Origin: Paraburkholderia edwinii
GTDB taxonomy: Bacteria > Pseudomonadota > Gammaproteobacteria > Burkholderiales > Burkholderiaceae
Assembly: GCF_019428685.1 (NCBI RefSeq)
Contig: NZ_CP080096.1
Span: 868,001 to 932,000 of the forward strand
Length of the DNA stretch: 64,000 nt
Direction: 5' to 3'
Every line of letters starts with the position of its first letter. The first letter of the stretch is position 1. Of the stretch, positions 26,901 to 35,382 are shown piece by piece. The translations under genes and the position numbers were made by a program. The notes under the pieces are model-generated. The model ran no database searches. It worked only from the letters and a program-made list of their open reading frames with translations, and was not told the DNA's origin.

Positions 26901-27488
26901 TCACGACAACGCCAGCGCGACCTGCTCGCGAAGCGTCGGCAACACGTCCGCTTCGAACCATGGGTTGCGCTTGAACCACGCGATGTTGCGTGGCGAGGGA
27001 TGCGGCAAGGGAATGATCTTCGGGCTGAAGTCGCGCCACCGCAGCAGCGTCTCGGTTAGCGTCGTGCTCGATGCGTTGCCGAGTCCAAACCGTAACGCGT
27101 ATTGTCCGATCAGCACCGTGAGCCGAACCGAGCGCATCTGCGCCAGCAGATCGTTGTGCCAGCGCGCGGCGCATTCCGGGCGTGGCGGCAGATCGCCGCT
27201 TGCACCGCGGCCCGGAAAGCAGAAGCCCATCGGCACGAGGGCGAATTTTGTGTCGTCGTAAAAGGCTGCATCGTCGACGCCGAGCCACGTGCGCAGCCGC
27301 GTGCCGCTCGCATCGCTCCATGGGATGCCCGACGCGTGCACGCGCGCGCCGGGCGCCTGGCCGATTATCAGAATTCGCGATTTTTCGGACGCGGCCACGA
27401 TCGGCCGAGGCGCGTGCGGCAGCACAGGCGCACAGATCGTGCAGGCGCGGATGTCGCGCAGCAGGGCATTCAGAGGAGATTGCTTCAT
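26901..27488 (-). CDS. uracil-DNA glycosylase superfamily protein
   Basis: A 195-residue protein with the two superfamily motifs: GQAPGARVHASGIPWSDASG near residue 43 and HPSPRNIAWFKRNPW near 165. It would remove damaged or deaminated bases from DNA, but the precise family and substrate range cannot be fixed. CxxC and further cysteines (ACTIC) near the N-terminus recall Fe-S-containing UDGs, but a full cluster-ligand set is not visible. The start at 27488 (MKQSPLNALLRDI) is preferred; four more codons are possible. It is followed by a convergent-free gap of about 180 bases. Confidence 0.82.
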   Translation of the reverse strand: MKQSPLNALLRDIRACTICAPVLPHAPRPIVAASEKSRILIIGQAPGARVHASGIPWSDASGTRLRTWLGVDDAAFYDDTKFALVPMGFCFPGRGASGDLPPRPECAARWHNDLLAQMRSVRLTVLIGQYALRFGLGNASSTTLTETLLRWRDFSPKIIPLPHPSPRNIAWFKRNPWFEADVLPTLREQVALALS

Positions 27489-27541
27489 GATCCGCATTAT
27501 CGACGAACTGTGCCCGGGCCATGCGGAGTCCGGCAATCACC

Positions 27542-28288
27542 TCACAGAAACTTCACCTCGCCACCGTTCAGTTCGTACATGGCGCCGACGATCTTGATCT
27601 GCCCTTTGCTTTCCAGATCGTGCAGCGTTGGGCTGCCATTACGGATCGACGTGATCGTCTGCTGAACGTTGGTGCGCGCGACGGCGTCGACAAATGCGAG
27701 GTTCTTGCTGCTCCGTTCCCCCGTGTACTGCGTCGCTTCGACCGCCGGTTTGATCTGGTCGAGCAGCCCCGTCAGATTGCCGAGCTGCACGTTGTCGATC
27801 GCTCCTTTGATCGCCCCGCACGATGTGTGGCCCATCACGAGGACCACTTTCGCGCCGGACGCCGCGCATGCGAACTCGAGACTGCCCAGGATGTCCGGAT
27901 TGGACACGTTGCCGGCTACACGCGCATTGAACGTGTCGCCGATGCCCGCGTCGAGAATGATTTCCGCGGGGGCGCGCGAATCGATGCAACTGAGGATAAC
28001 GGCCGCCGGGTACTGTCCCGCGGCACTCGCCCGCTTCTGTGCGAGAAAGTCGCGCGGTTGCATCTTGCCCGCGCGAAAGCGCGCGTTGCCCTTTTTCATC
28101 AGCTCGATGATCTGGTCGGGTGTCAGCGAATCGCGCTTCTCCTTTGTGAGCGCGGCGGCTTCGGCGGTATCTGCCTCGAACCCGATTCCCGCCACGATCG
28201 TTAGCGTGCTCACCGCCGCTTTCAGCCACATGCGGCGCCCGGTGTTCATGGAGTGAGCCATCCGGCAGCAATTTCTGATTGCGTCCAT
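27542..28288 (-). CDS. beta-class carbonic anhydrase with export signal
   Basis: A 248-residue enzyme that interconverts CO2 and bicarbonate. The zinc ligands are intact: SCIDSRAP carries the first Cys and the Asp-Arg dyad, and MGHTSCGA the His and second Cys. The N-terminal ~45 residues contain an RR-M-W-L-K segment and a hydrophobic stretch (AAVSTLTIVAGIGF), indicating export to the periplasm, perhaps by Tat. The start at 28288 has a strong AGGAGG five bases upstream. It is divergent from the arsenic operon; no functional link is evident. Confidence 0.9.
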   Translation of the reverse strand: MDAIRNCCRMAHSMNTGRRMWLKAAVSTLTIVAGIGFEADTAEAAALTKEKRDSLTPDQIIELMKKGNARFRAGKMQPRDFLAQKRASAAGQYPAAVILSCIDSRAPAEIILDAGIGDTFNARVAGNVSNPDILGSLEFACAASGAKVVLVMGHTSCGAIKGAIDNVQLGNLTGLLDQIKPAVEATQYTGERSSKNLAFVDAVARTNVQQTITSIRNGSPTLHDLESKGQIKIVGAMYELNGGEVKFL

Positions 28289-28410
28289 TGTTTCCTCCTT
28301 CGAATCAGCCGCGAGTTCGTGTTCCCTTCGTGTTGCCTTCGTATTGCCTGTTTGACTATATGCGCTGGGGGAAGGGACCTCATAAAAAAGTCAGCGATCA
28401 ACGGATCGTC

Positions 28411-28430
28411 ATTTCAACAATACTTGAAAT
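28411..28430 (+). promoter_or_regulatory. ArsR operator upstream of the ars operon
   Basis: A perfect palindrome ATTTCAA-CAATAC-TTGAAAT, ending 28 bases before the arsR start. Arms of TTCAA/TTGAA type around a short spacer are typical of ArsR-family boxes, so the arsR product probably binds here to repress its own operon. Confidence 0.7.
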
Positions 28431-28458
28431 ATCGAAACGAGGCCTGTATCGTAGAGGC

Positions 28459-28791
28459 ATGGACTCGAACCTCGTCGTACGCGCGCTCGGCGCGCTCGCT
28501 CACGAATCCCGCCTCGCCATCTTTCGCGCGCTGGTTGTCGCCGGCCCGGACGGCATGCCCGCAGGCGAAATCGCGCAGCAGCTCGGCATCGCGCCTTCAG
28601 GCCTGTCGTTTCATCTCAAGGATCTGACGCATGCGGAGCTCGTCAAGCCGCGGCAGGAAGGGCGTTTCGTCATTTACACAGCCAATTTCGAGGCGATGAC
28701 CGATCTCATCGCGTTCCTGACTGAGAACTGCTGCGCCGGCACACCGTGCGCGGCAAGCGACCCCTCTTCCTGTTGCGGAGACAAATCATGA
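28459..28791 (+). CDS. arsR: ArsR-family metalloregulator
   Basis: A 110-residue winged-helix repressor (LGALAHESRLAIFRALVVAGPDGMPAGEIAQQLGIAPSGLSFHLKDL). Cysteines are not in the classic ELCVC position; they cluster at the C-terminus (ENCCAGTPC and SSCC), which suggests an arsenite site built from the tail, as in some other ArsR lineages. The start at 28459 leaves a poorly spaced AGAGG; a longer in-frame extension has no family similarity. The stop overlaps the next start by four bases (ATGA). A palindromic operator lies just upstream. Confidence 0.88.
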   Translation: MDSNLVVRALGALAHESRLAIFRALVVAGPDGMPAGEIAQQLGIAPSGLSFHLKDLTHAELVKPRQEGRFVIYTANFEAMTDLIAFLTENCCAGTPCAASDPSSCCGDKS

Positions 28792-29246
28792 AGCGCATGC
28801 ACATTCACGTGTCGGTCGAGAATCTGAGCGACAGCATCCAGTTCTATCGTGCGATGTTCGGCAATGCGGAGCCGACCGTCATCAAGCACGACTACTGCAA
28901 GTGGGAACTGACCGATCCGGCGGTCAACTTCGCGATTTCCCAACGCGGCGCGAAGCTCGGTATCGATCATGTCGGCATTCAGGTCGAGACCGATGTGGAA
29001 CTGGCCGAGATGAACGAGCGCTTCGCGGCGGCGCAATTGCCCGTCGAGACGCAGACCGGCACGACATGCTGCTACGCGAAGTCGGATAAGGCATGGACCG
29101 TCGATCCGCAGGGCGTTGCATGGGAGACGTTCCGGACACTTGAGGCGGCGCCTGTTTATGGGCAGTCGCGCGAGTCGTCGCAAGCGGCTGCCACCGCGTG
29201 CTGTACACCGGTTGAATCGGTCGTCGGTTTCCGGAGCCGCACGTGA
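28788..29246 (+). CDS. arsI: ArsI/CadI-family dioxygenase (C-As lyase)
   Basis: A 152-residue vicinal-oxygen-chelate protein. In ArsI, which cleaves the carbon-arsenic bond of trivalent organoarsenicals such as methylarsenite, a vicinal cysteine pair binds the substrate; here it is TTCCYAKSDKAW (Cys94-Cys95). Candidate metal ligands are in MHIHVSV, IDHVGIQVE and AWETF. A C-terminal CC pair (TACCTPVE) is extra. It is coupled to arsR by a 4-bp overlap and to arsC by another. CadI (cadmium-induced) proteins are close relatives, but the ars context favours ArsI. Confidence 0.85.
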   Translation: MKRMHIHVSVENLSDSIQFYRAMFGNAEPTVIKHDYCKWELTDPAVNFAISQRGAKLGIDHVGIQVETDVELAEMNERFAAAQLPVETQTGTTCCYAKSDKAWTVDPQGVAWETFRTLEAAPVYGQSRESSQAAATACCTPVESVVGFRSRT

Positions 29247-29764
29247 GTTCCAGACCTTGGACGATCCTCATTCTTTGCACGGGAAACAGCGCGCGCAGCA
29301 TCATGGCCGAAGCGTTATTCAATGTGCTCGGCAAAGGCCATTTCCGCGCATACAGCGCGGGCAGTCATCCGACCGGTGCGGTCAACCCTTTGGCTGTCGA
29401 ACGTTGTGAAGCGCTGGGTTATGACACGTCGAATGTACGCAGCAAGAGCTGGGATGAATTCGCCACGCCCGATGCGCCGCCGATGGATTTCATCGTGACG
29501 GTATGCGACCAGGCCGCGGGTGAAGTCTGTCCGATCTGGCCCGGCCAGCCGATTACCGCGCATTGGGGCTTTGAAGACCCGGCCGCATTCGAAGGCAGCG
29601 TCGATGAAAAGCGCAAGGTGTTCGACAAGGTGTTCCGGCAAATCATGAGCCGCGTCAGCCAGTTCGTGAATCTGCCGTTGCATGTGCTCGACCACCACGC
29701 AATCCAGCGCGAAATGCGCGAGATCGGCGCGCAGCCCGCGGAGGTGTCGAATGAGCCACGCTGA
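29243..29764 (+). CDS. arsC: arsenate reductase, low-molecular-weight phosphatase type
   Basis: A 173-residue enzyme that reduces arsenate to arsenite. The phosphatase-type loop ILCTGNSARS is at the N-terminus, with the redox cysteine VTVCDQAAGEVCP downstream. The start is GTG at 29243, overlapping the arsI stop by four bases. It overlaps the Acr3 start by 14 bases. Its reductant (thioredoxin or glutaredoxin) is not shown by context. Confidence 0.92.
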   Translation: MSSRPWTILILCTGNSARSIMAEALFNVLGKGHFRAYSAGSHPTGAVNPLAVERCEALGYDTSNVRSKSWDEFATPDAPPMDFIVTVCDQAAGEVCPIWPGQPITAHWGFEDPAAFEGSVDEKRKVFDKVFRQIMSRVSQFVNLPLHVLDHHAIQREMREIGAQPAEVSNEPR

Positions 29765-30872
29765 AGCCGCTGCTCGTGGCGCGCGTCCGACGATCGGCTT
29801 TTTCGAACGCTACCTCACGATATGGGTGGCGCTTTGCATCGTCGCCGGCATTGCGCTCGGGCAGGTGCTGCCGCAGGTTTTCCAGGCGGTCGGCCGCATG
29901 GAGCTGGCGCACGTCAATCTGCCGGTCGGCGTGCTGATCTGGGTGATGATCGTGCCGATGCTGGTCAAGATCGACTTTTCGGCAATGGCGCAGGTCAGGA
30001 ATCAGTGGCGCGGCATCGGCGTCACGCTGTTCGTGAACTGGCTCGTCAAGCCGTTTTCGATGGCATTGCTCGGCTGGTTCTTTATCCGTCACGTGTTCGC
30101 GCCATGGCTTCCCGCCGGCCAGCTCGACAGCTATATTGCCGGCCTGATTCTGCTTGCGGCCGCGCCTTGCACGGCGATGGTCTTCGTGTGGTCCAAGCTA
30201 TGCGAAGGCGATCCGTATTTCACGTTGTCGCAAGTTGCGCTCAACGATTCGATCATGGTCGTCGCATTCGCGCCGCTGGTCGCGCTGCTGCTCGGCCTGT
30301 CGGCGATCACGGTGCCGTGGGACACGCTGGTCATTTCGGTGTTGCTCTACATCATCGTCCCTGTGGTCATTGCGCAGGCCGTGCGGCGCGTTCTGCTGGC
30401 GCACGGCGATGCGTATTTCCAGCGAGCCGTCGCGCGCCTCGGTCCGTACTCGATCTGCGCACTGCTCGCGACGCTCGTGCTGCTGTTTGCGTTTCAGGGG
30501 CAAGCGATCGTGCGGGAACCGCTCGTCATAGCGATGCTTGCCGTACCGATCCTCGTGCAGGTTTTCGTCAATTCCGGGCTCGCGTACGTGCTCAACCGCC
30601 GGCTTGGCGTCGCGCATTGTGTTGCCGGTCCATCGAGCCTGATCGGCGCGAGCAACTTCTTCGAGCTGGCCGTCGCGACCGCGATCAGTCTGTTCGGCTT
30701 TCACTCGGGGGCGGCGCTGGCGACCGTGGTCGGCGTGCTGATCGAAGTGCCGGTGATGTTGCTGGTGGTTGGTATCGTCAACCGCTCGCAGCGCTGGTAT
30801 GAGGCTGGCAAACATGAGGCTGGCAAAGCGGGCACACGCGAGTCTAGCGGCCATCGGCATTTCAATTCATGA
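29751..30872 (+). CDS. acr3: Acr3-family arsenite efflux permease
   Basis: A 373-residue ten-segment inner-membrane protein. The Acr3 signature with the essential cysteine is AAAPCTAMVFVWSKLCEGD, and GASNFFELAVATAI is also typical. It exports arsenite. The ATG at 29751 follows GGAGG at good spacing and lies inside the end of arsC. A short lysine/glycine-rich tail (AGKHEAGKAGTRE) contains an imperfect repeat. Its last bases overlap the MFS gene (ATGA). Confidence 0.93.
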   Translation: MSHAEAAARGARPTIGFFERYLTIWVALCIVAGIALGQVLPQVFQAVGRMELAHVNLPVGVLIWVMIVPMLVKIDFSAMAQVRNQWRGIGVTLFVNWLVKPFSMALLGWFFIRHVFAPWLPAGQLDSYIAGLILLAAAPCTAMVFVWSKLCEGDPYFTLSQVALNDSIMVVAFAPLVALLLGLSAITVPWDTLVISVLLYIIVPVVIAQAVRRVLLAHGDAYFQRAVARLGPYSICALLATLVLLFAFQGQAIVREPLVIAMLAVPILVQVFVNSGLAYVLNRRLGVAHCVAGPSSLIGASNFFELAVATAISLFGFHSGAALATVVGVLIEVPVMLLVVGIVNRSQRWYEAGKHEAGKAGTRESSGHRHFNS

Positions 30873-32107
30873 CTGCCACATCGAACGGCGGCAACGCATC
30901 GACATGGGCGCTTGCAACCGCGCAGCTCGTCGCATGGGGCGTGATTTACTACGCGTTCTCGCTCTTTGTCGTACCGATGGAAAGCGCGATGGGGTGGAGC
31001 CGCACGGCGACCAATGGCGCGCTTTCCGCCGGTTTGCTGGTGTCCGGGCTGGCCTCGTGGCCGATCGGCATCTGGATCGATCGCGGCCACGGCCGGCAGG
31101 TCATGACCTGGGGCGTGGTGCTCGCGACGGCGATGCTGGTCTTGTGGTCGCAGGCGCATAGCCTCGTCACGCTGTTCATCGTCTGGATAGGCCTCGGTGT
31201 GGCGATGGCCGCGACGCTCTATGACCCTGTGTTCGCCGTTATCACACGCCGTTTTCCCGATAGCTTTCGCAAAAGGATTACGCTCATCACGCTGGTGGGC
31301 GGCTTTGCCAGTACTGTGTTTATTCCGCTCACGCACAGCCTCGTCGATACGCTTGGCTGGCGCGGCGCGCTGCTTGTGCTGGCGGCGATCAATCTGGCGG
31401 CCTGTCTGCCGCTTAACGCTATTGCGATTGGGCGCGATACCGCGCGGACCGGTCATGCCGGCCACGAGGCCGCCACGCGGCGATCCAATGCGGCTGCCAC
31501 GCGGCGTGCGCTGCGCACGCCGACGTTCTGGGCGCTCGCTGTCTGCTTTACGGCCTACTACGTGACTTTCGCGGCGCTGACGTTTCATCTCGTGCCGTTG
31601 ATGACCGAGCGCAGCGTGTCGCCGGCGATCATCGTCGCGACGATGGCGGTGATCGGCCCGGCACAGGTGCTCGCGCGCGTGCTCTGGTTCACGGTCGGCC
31701 GCAACGTTCCGCCGTCGAAGATGGGCATTGTCATCACCACAGCGTTTCCTGTCTCGGTTGTGATTCTGATGCTGGCCGGCAAGTCGCCCGTTTTGCTAAT
31801 CATTTTCGCCATGGTGTACGGCGGCGCGAACGGAATGATGACCATCCTGCGCGGGACGATTCTGCAGGACGTGTTGTGGACCGAAGGCTATGGCGCGGTC
31901 AGCGGCCTGCTTTCGATGCCGTCCAACATCGCCAAAGGCCTTGCGCCGATTTCCGCTGCGGCTATCTGGGCGATCGGACACAACTATGTCCCGGTGGAAT
32001 GGGCGGTATTGCTGGTTTCGCTTGTGTCCGCCGCCGCGTTCATTACGGCAATGCGCATCGCCGCGCACGCGAAACATCGAAGCGTCGGCAAGGTGACCAG
32101 CGTTTGA
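30869..32107 (+). CDS. MFS transporter of the arsenic operon
   Basis: A 412-residue twelve-segment major facilitator, coupled by a 4-bp overlap to acr3, so it belongs to the ars operon. The N-terminus (TAQLVAWGVIYYAFSLFVVPMESAMGW) and the central loop are of the general MFS_1 type. Arsenic operons often add a second exporter for organoarsenicals or other arsenic forms; with arsI upstream, that is a reasonable guess, but the substrate is not shown by sequence. Confidence 0.85.
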   Translation: MTATSNGGNASTWALATAQLVAWGVIYYAFSLFVVPMESAMGWSRTATNGALSAGLLVSGLASWPIGIWIDRGHGRQVMTWGVVLATAMLVLWSQAHSLVTLFIVWIGLGVAMAATLYDPVFAVITRRFPDSFRKRITLITLVGGFASTVFIPLTHSLVDTLGWRGALLVLAAINLAACLPLNAIAIGRDTARTGHAGHEAATRRSNAAATRRALRTPTFWALAVCFTAYYVTFAALTFHLVPLMTERSVSPAIIVATMAVIGPAQVLARVLWFTVGRNVPPSKMGIVITTAFPVSVVILMLAGKSPVLLIIFAMVYGGANGMMTILRGTILQDVLWTEGYGAVSGLLSMPSNIAKGLAPISAAAIWAIGHNYVPVEWAVLLVSLVSAAAFITAMRIAAHAKHRSVGKVTSV

Positions 32108-32186
32108 GCGCCGTGCCACCCGAATGTCGTTCGCTTTTGCCATGCTGGAAGCCGCCGCCCACGCGCGCCCGAACGCGAATGGCCGG

Positions 32187-33077
32187 TCATGCCGTCTTTG
32201 ACACCGCTGCAAAGGCGGCGGCCTGTGGAGAAGGCTGACGGGTCTGCAATACCAGCCACATCGCGGATCGCGCGCCCTTTTCCTTGATCGGCCTGTACAC
32301 CACGCCGTTCGCGCCGATGCTGCGTAGCGAGTCCGGCACGACCGCGACACCGAGCCCTGCCGCAACCAGTCCGACGATGGTTGCCATGGCATGCGCTTCC
32401 TGCGCGATGGTCGGGGCGAAGCCTGCCTGCCGGCACAGCATGATGATCTGGTCGTACACGCCGGTCCCACTATCGCGCGGGTACATGACGAATGCCTCAT
32501 CCGCCAGCGCGCCGATGGGCAGCGGCTTGGCGGCGCCGGCAAGCCGATGCTGGGCAGGCAATGCCACCACCAGCGAATCTTCGAGCAGACGCGTCGCGCG
32601 CAGCGTAGGGGGCAGGTCGGGCGCTGACACGCTGCGCACGATGGCTATGTCTAGCCGTTGTTCGAGCAGCGCGTCCAGTTGTTCCTGGGTGGTCAGTTCA
32701 TCGATGCGCAGACGCACGCCGGGAAAACGCTGGCGGTACGTCAGGATCAAACGCGGAATCACGACGGTGAACATGGCCGACCCCGTCAATCCGACACGCA
32801 GCTCGCCGATTTCGCCGCGCTGCGCCCGGACCGCCACCGTCGACGTCCGTTCCGCTTGTGCGAGTAGCGCCCGTGCCTCGGGCAGCAGCGCCTTGCCGGC
32901 CGGCGTCAGTTCCACGCGGCGGTTGCTGCGCTCGAACAGCCGCGCGCCCAGTTCCTGCTCGAGAACTCGGATTTGCTGGCTGAGCGGCGGCTGCGCGATG
33001 TTCAGGGACGACGCGGCGCGGCCGAAATGCAGGGTTTCGGCCAGCACGACAAAGTAGCGAAGACGTCGCAGATCCAT
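32187..33077 (-). CDS. LysR-family transcriptional regulator
   Basis: A 296-residue regulator with an HTH at residues 1-60 (MDLRRLRYFVVLAETLHFGRAASSLNIAQPPLSQQIRVLE) resembling the CatR/BenM-type N-terminus, and an effector domain (VGLTGSAMFTVVIPRLI...). It is divergent from the MFS gene at 33181, with about 100 bases between, and probably controls it. Confidence 0.9.
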   Translation of the reverse strand: MDLRRLRYFVVLAETLHFGRAASSLNIAQPPLSQQIRVLEQELGARLFERSNRRVELTPAGKALLPEARALLAQAERTSTVAVRAQRGEIGELRVGLTGSAMFTVVIPRLILTYRQRFPGVRLRIDELTTQEQLDALLEQRLDIAIVRSVSAPDLPPTLRATRLLEDSLVVALPAQHRLAGAAKPLPIGALADEAFVMYPRDSGTGVYDQIIMLCRQAGFAPTIAQEAHAMATIVGLVAAGLGVAVVPDSLRSIGANGVVYRPIKEKGARSAMWLVLQTRQPSPQAAAFAAVSKTA

Positions 33078-33180
33078 GATATGGATTATGTATCAATTAC
33101 GGCGCAAACGATATTGGACGGCCATCCTTCCGAGTCGGATCATTCGATATATACGCAAGATTGATCGATTGGGAAAGACC

Positions 33181-34476
33181 ATGGCAGGACAAGACGCCGA
33201 CACATTGGAACAGGAAATCGCGCCCGTTATAGATACCGCGGAGGCGGCGGAGACGGCGCCGCTCGCATCGCATGCGGCGATCGCGGCACCCCGGAAGATC
33301 GAATTCGGCACGCCCGAATTCGTCCGCACCAACTGTGCGCTGTTCGCGGCCGGCTTTGCGACGTTCGCGCTGCTTTACTGCGTGCAGCCGCTGATGCCGC
33401 TCTTTTCCGAGAGCTTCCATGTGAGCGCGGCGGGCGCGAGTCTCGCGCTGTCGTTGACGACCGGCCTGCTTGCCGTTTCGTTGCTCGTGGCTGGCGGCCT
33501 TTCCGAAGCGTGGGGCCGCAAACCGATGATGGTCGGCGCATTGGTCCTGTCCGCCGGGCTGGGCGTGCTCAGTGCGGTACTGCCCCAATGGTCGGCGTTT
33601 CTCGTTATGCGCGCGCTGATGGGGGTAGCGCTGAGCGGACTGCCGGCGGTCGCCATGGCCTATGTCGGCGAAGAGATGCATCCGCGCTCGCTCGGCATCG
33701 CGATGGGGCTGTATGTCGGCGGCACCGGTTTGGGCGGCATGTCCGGCCGTCTGCTGACGGGTGTGGTGACGGATATGTGGGGCTGGCGCGCGGCCGTGAT
33801 GACGATGGCCGTTCTCGCGGTGCTGTGCGCGCTGATTATGTGGCGCTATCTGCCGGCGTCGCGGCATTTCGTTCGTCGTCCGTTGCATCTTGGTCTGCTA
33901 GGGAAGACGTACGCGCTGCAGTTGCGGGATCGCACGCTGCCGTGGCTATTTGCAGAGGGCTTTTTGCTGGCGGGCGGGTTCGTGGCCGTCTACAACTACA
34001 TCGGTTACCGGCTCGTCGCGCCGCCGTTCTCGCTTAGCCAGACCAAAATCGGTTTGATTTTCGCTGTCTATCTGTGCGGGATCGTCAGCTCGGCATGGAT
34101 CGGCAGCCTGTCCGGATGGCTTGGACGTCGAACGCTATTGCCTATAACGCTCGGGCTCATGCTGCTCGGCACCTTGCTCACGCGTGCGGATTCAATGCCC
34201 GTGATCGTGCTCGGCATCGCGGTGTTGACGGTGGGCTTCTTCGGCTCGCATTCCGTTGCGAGCGCATCGGTTAGCGCTCGCGCGCAGACCGGTAAGGCGC
34301 AAGCTTCATCGCTGTATCTTTTTGCGTACTACGCCGGGTCGTGCGTGGTGGGGTCGCTGGGCGGCGTGTTCTGGAACCTCGGCGGCTGGTCCGGCATGAC
34401 GTGGATGACCGGTTCGCTGCTGCTGGTCGCGATTCTCGTCTCGCTCTGGCTGCGCGCAACGGGCAGAAGCGCGTAG
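33181..34476 (+). CDS. MFS transporter (YnfM-like)
   Basis: A 431-residue transporter with a hydrophilic N-terminal stretch of about 45 residues and twelve membrane segments. FATFALLYCVQPLMPLFSESFHVS followed by GLSEAWGRKPMM is characteristic of the YnfM group, which exports sugars, arabinose-type compounds or drugs. The ATG at 33181 has GGGAAAG upstream and is preferred over frames that start inside the divergent LysR gene. Its regulation by the adjacent LysR protein is inferred from the layout. Confidence 0.87.
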   Translation: MAGQDADTLEQEIAPVIDTAEAAETAPLASHAAIAAPRKIEFGTPEFVRTNCALFAAGFATFALLYCVQPLMPLFSESFHVSAAGASLALSLTTGLLAVSLLVAGGLSEAWGRKPMMVGALVLSAGLGVLSAVLPQWSAFLVMRALMGVALSGLPAVAMAYVGEEMHPRSLGIAMGLYVGGTGLGGMSGRLLTGVVTDMWGWRAAVMTMAVLAVLCALIMWRYLPASRHFVRRPLHLGLLGKTYALQLRDRTLPWLFAEGFLLAGGFVAVYNYIGYRLVAPPFSLSQTKIGLIFAVYLCGIVSSAWIGSLSGWLGRRTLLPITLGLMLLGTLLTRADSMPVIVLGIAVLTVGFFGSHSVASASVSARAQTGKAQASSLYLFAYYAGSCVVGSLGGVFWNLGGWSGMTWMTGSLLLVAILVSLWLRATGRSA

Positions 34477-34491
34477 CGGCAAAGTTCGTCG

Positions 34492-35310
34492 TTACACGCG
34501 ATTCACGAGATAGTCCGTTGGCGATTGCCCCATCGTTTTACGAAACATGGCGGCGAATGCGCTAGGGCTCGCATACCCGAGGCCGTTCGCCACGTTAGCG
34601 ACAGACTCCCCGTTCTCCAGCCGGTTCAACGCTTCGGCAAGGCGAACCTGTTGGACCCAATGGCGGAACGTCTGGCCGGTTTCCTTGATAAACAGGCGTA
34701 TCAATGTCCTTGAACTACCGCCCACTTTCTCGGACCAGTAATCGAGACTCATCGGGGTATCGGGTGCATTGAGCACGGCTTCGCATATCGTCAAAAGCCG
34801 GCGGTCCTGGGGCCATGGAATTTCGAGGTTGAGGGTACGCGCCGTTTCGAGCTCGATCAGGATTAACGCGACCAGATGTTGATTCTTTTCACTTAGCGAA
34901 TATTCGATTGGCTCGGCGAGTAGCGCGAGTATCAGTTCTTTCAGCAGCGCGCTGACTTCGATGGTTCGACAGGTATTCCCGAGGCGTTCGGCTGTTGCCG
35001 GCTCGATATAGAGCGTTCTGATCGTTGTCGGGCTCAGCATGCGCTGGTCGTGAACGACACCGGCGGGAATCCACAACCCTCGTTGCGGAGGCAGAAGCCA
35101 GATACCGGTGTCGGTCGCGGCTCGCATCAAGCCCGACGTCGCATAGAGCAGCTGACCGCGCGGATGGCTGTGAGGCGCAATATAGTTGCCCGTCGCCTCG
35201 TTGCGCGCCAGGGCGGTCATCACCCGCGGAACCGACTGATAGTCGCCGTGATCGATGCTTCTCGACGACGGTTGCGTGTTGTCACTTCGGCGACGAATCT
35301 TGTCATTCAC
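34492..35310 (-). CDS. nimR: AraC-family regulator (NimR-like)
   Basis: A 272-residue regulator with an N-terminal cupin (APHSHPRGQLLYATSGLMRAAT, then WLLPPQRGLWIPAGVVHDQRM) and a C-terminal double HTH (LDYWSEKVGGSSRTLIRLFIKETGQTFRHWVQQVRLAEAL). It is divergent from a CynX/NimT-type transporter gene 72 bases away. This matches the E. coli nimR (yeaM) - nimT (yeaN) arrangement, in which NimR represses the transporter. The symbol rests on domain type plus gene order. Confidence 0.8.
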   Translation of the reverse strand: MNDKIRRRSDNTQPSSRSIDHGDYQSVPRVMTALARNEATGNYIAPHSHPRGQLLYATSGLMRAATDTGIWLLPPQRGLWIPAGVVHDQRMLSPTTIRTLYIEPATAERLGNTCRTIEVSALLKELILALLAEPIEYSLSEKNQHLVALILIELETARTLNLEIPWPQDRRLLTICEAVLNAPDTPMSLDYWSEKVGGSSRTLIRLFIKETGQTFRHWVQQVRLAEALNRLENGESVANVANGLGYASPSAFAAMFRKTMGQSPTDYLVNRV

Positions 35311-35382
35311 CGTCGTTTCCTCGCGCGCTTGCGCAAACTAATATCAGACTCCGCTGCACAACCCTTTAAAGGTGTTTGTCCA

